Shown: positions 5,826 through 6,498 of the stretch, piece by piece | How positions within the stretch are numbered: the first letter of the stretch is position 1 | Layout: each line of letters starts with the position of its first letter | Origin: Chitinispirillaceae bacterium | GTDB lineage: Bacteria; Fibrobacterota; Chitinivibrionia; Chitinivibrionales; Chitinispirillaceae | Assembly: GCA_016932075.1 (NCBI GenBank) | Contig: JAFGDP010000145.1 | Location: 1 to 6,498 of the forward strand | Length of the DNA stretch: 6,498 nucleotides | Direction of reading: 5' to 3' | Translations under genes and position numbers: made by a program | The notes under the pieces: generated by a model | Told to the model about the DNA's origin: nothing | The model's database searches: none | What the model saw: the letters and a program-made list of their open reading frames with translations, nothing else

Positions 5826-6498
5826 TCAGTCCTTCTTGACGGCGGTCAGAACGATCTTCCCGCCTTCGCGCGTGACGATGAATTTGTCGCGCCCCTGGTT
5901 CTTAAGGTCGTCGAGATATTCGCCGGGCAGCTGCAGCCGGCCGGTCTTGTCGAGTACGACCATCTCGATATGCGAATCCTCCTCGTCGTCGGCAAGCCCC
6001 CCCTTCATCCTGGCGAGTTCGGCGCTGTAGAAACTCCTGCGGATGAATTCGCTGCTGACCTTGCCGTCGCGGATGGCGACTATCCGGTCGACCTTTTTCG
6101 ATAGCGTTAGATCATGCGTCACGATGACGATCGTCACGCCCAGCGTTTTGATGAACGTTCGGAAGATGTCGAGGATGTGTTCGGTGGTTTTGGAATCGAC
6201 CGATCCGGTCGGTTCGTCGGCCAGCAGTATCTTCGGCCGGTTCGCCAGGGCGATGGCGATGGCGACGCGCTGCTGCTCGCCCCCGGAGAGCTGCATGAGT
6301 TTGTGATTTTTCCTGTGCGAGAGACCGACCATGGCCAGAAGTTCATCGCTCCAGGCTCCGCGCCCGGCCCTGCCCCTTCGGGTCATGGGCATCAGGACGT
6401 TGTCCCTGGCCGAGAGGTACGGAATCAGGTTGCGCGAGCTGTTCTGCCAGACGAACCCGACCGTTTCGCGCCGGTAGCAGTCCATCTTCCTCTCGTCG
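5826..6498 (-). CDS. ABC transporter ATPase (MacB/LolD type) with C-terminal AbrB-like domain, partial
   Basis: This is the 3' part of an ABC ATPase gene; the frame stays open to the window edge (DERKM...), so the start, and with it Walker A, lies outside. Numbering from Met at 6485, it shows the Q-loop (VGFVWQN, Gln14), the signature LSGGEQQR (66-73), Walker B ILLADE (86-91), the D-loop SVDS (95-98) and the switch histidine in VTHD (His124). The spacing and sequence fit the MacB/LolD/FtsE class that powers export or lipoprotein-handling permeases. After an acidic linker (DDEED, 166-170), residues 172-219 (MVVLDKTGRLQLP, then DKFIVTREGGKIVL) resemble an AbrB/SpoVT/MazE swapped-hairpin domain, normally DNA-binding. 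A permease partner would lie beyond the right edge or elsewhere. The ATPase call is firm; the tail assignment is by pattern. Confidence 0.9.
   Translation of the reverse strand, partial: DERKMDCYRRETVGFVWQNSSRNLIPYLSARDNVLMPMTRRGRAGRGAWSDELLAMVGLSHRKNHKLMQLSGGEQQRVAIAIALANRPKILLADEPTGSVDSKTTEHILDIFRTFIKTLGVTIVIVTHDLTLSKKVDRIVAIRDGKVSSEFIRRSFYSAELARMKGGLADDEEDSHIEMVVLDKTGRLQLPGEYLDDLKNQGRDKFIVTREGGKIVLTAVKKD

Overview
The window is bacterial DNA with compact gene spacing, Shine-Dalgarno sites and one tight two-gene operon. It holds four protein-coding genes (one cut by the right edge), one decayed gene and a long, structured non-coding leader. The species cannot be named. The mix of a GH130/GT4 glycan pair, a GH10 xylanase relic, an atypical thymidylate synthase and an ABC ATPase with an AbrB-like tail suggests a carbohydrate-using environmental bacterium, but that is inference.

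Layout: 1-217 has no supported gene. 218-4008 (minus) is a two-gene operon: a GT4-type glycosyltransferase fused to a C-terminal alpha-helical toroid, then a GH130 glycoside phosphorylase/hydrolase, with 2 nt between stop and start and the second gene's Shine-Dalgarno inside the last codons of the first. 4009-4260 is the operon's upstream region: a good sigma-70-like promoter (TTGACA, 17 nt, TATGCT) and a leader of about 210 nt with an inverted repeat (9 + 8 bp arms) and two short hairpins, the last holding the Shine-Dalgarno. 4310-4601 (minus) is a frameshifted internal fragment of a GH10 endo-xylanase, followed by an all-GC stem-loop. 4874-5773 (plus) is a ThyA-superfamily thymidylate synthase. 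5826-6498 (minus) is the 3' part of a MacB/LolD-type ABC ATPase with a C-terminal AbrB/SpoVT-like swapped-hairpin domain; its start lies outside the window.

The GT4-toroid and GH130 proteins probably act together on a mannoside-type glycan, one building or remodelling it and the other cleaving or phosphorolysing it. The thymidylate synthase and the ABC ATPase are unrelated to that pathway. Base composition shifts across 4200-4870: sampled lines are 47% GC in the GT4 gene, 37% in the leader and 67% in the thymidylate synthase gene. Together with the xylanase relic, this suggests the junction between the two halves has been rearranged or received foreign DNA.

No wholly new system is evident. 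The best leads are the structured leader of the GT4/GH130 operon, the ABC ATPase-AbrB fusion, the GT4-toroid/GH130 coupling and the GH10 fossil.
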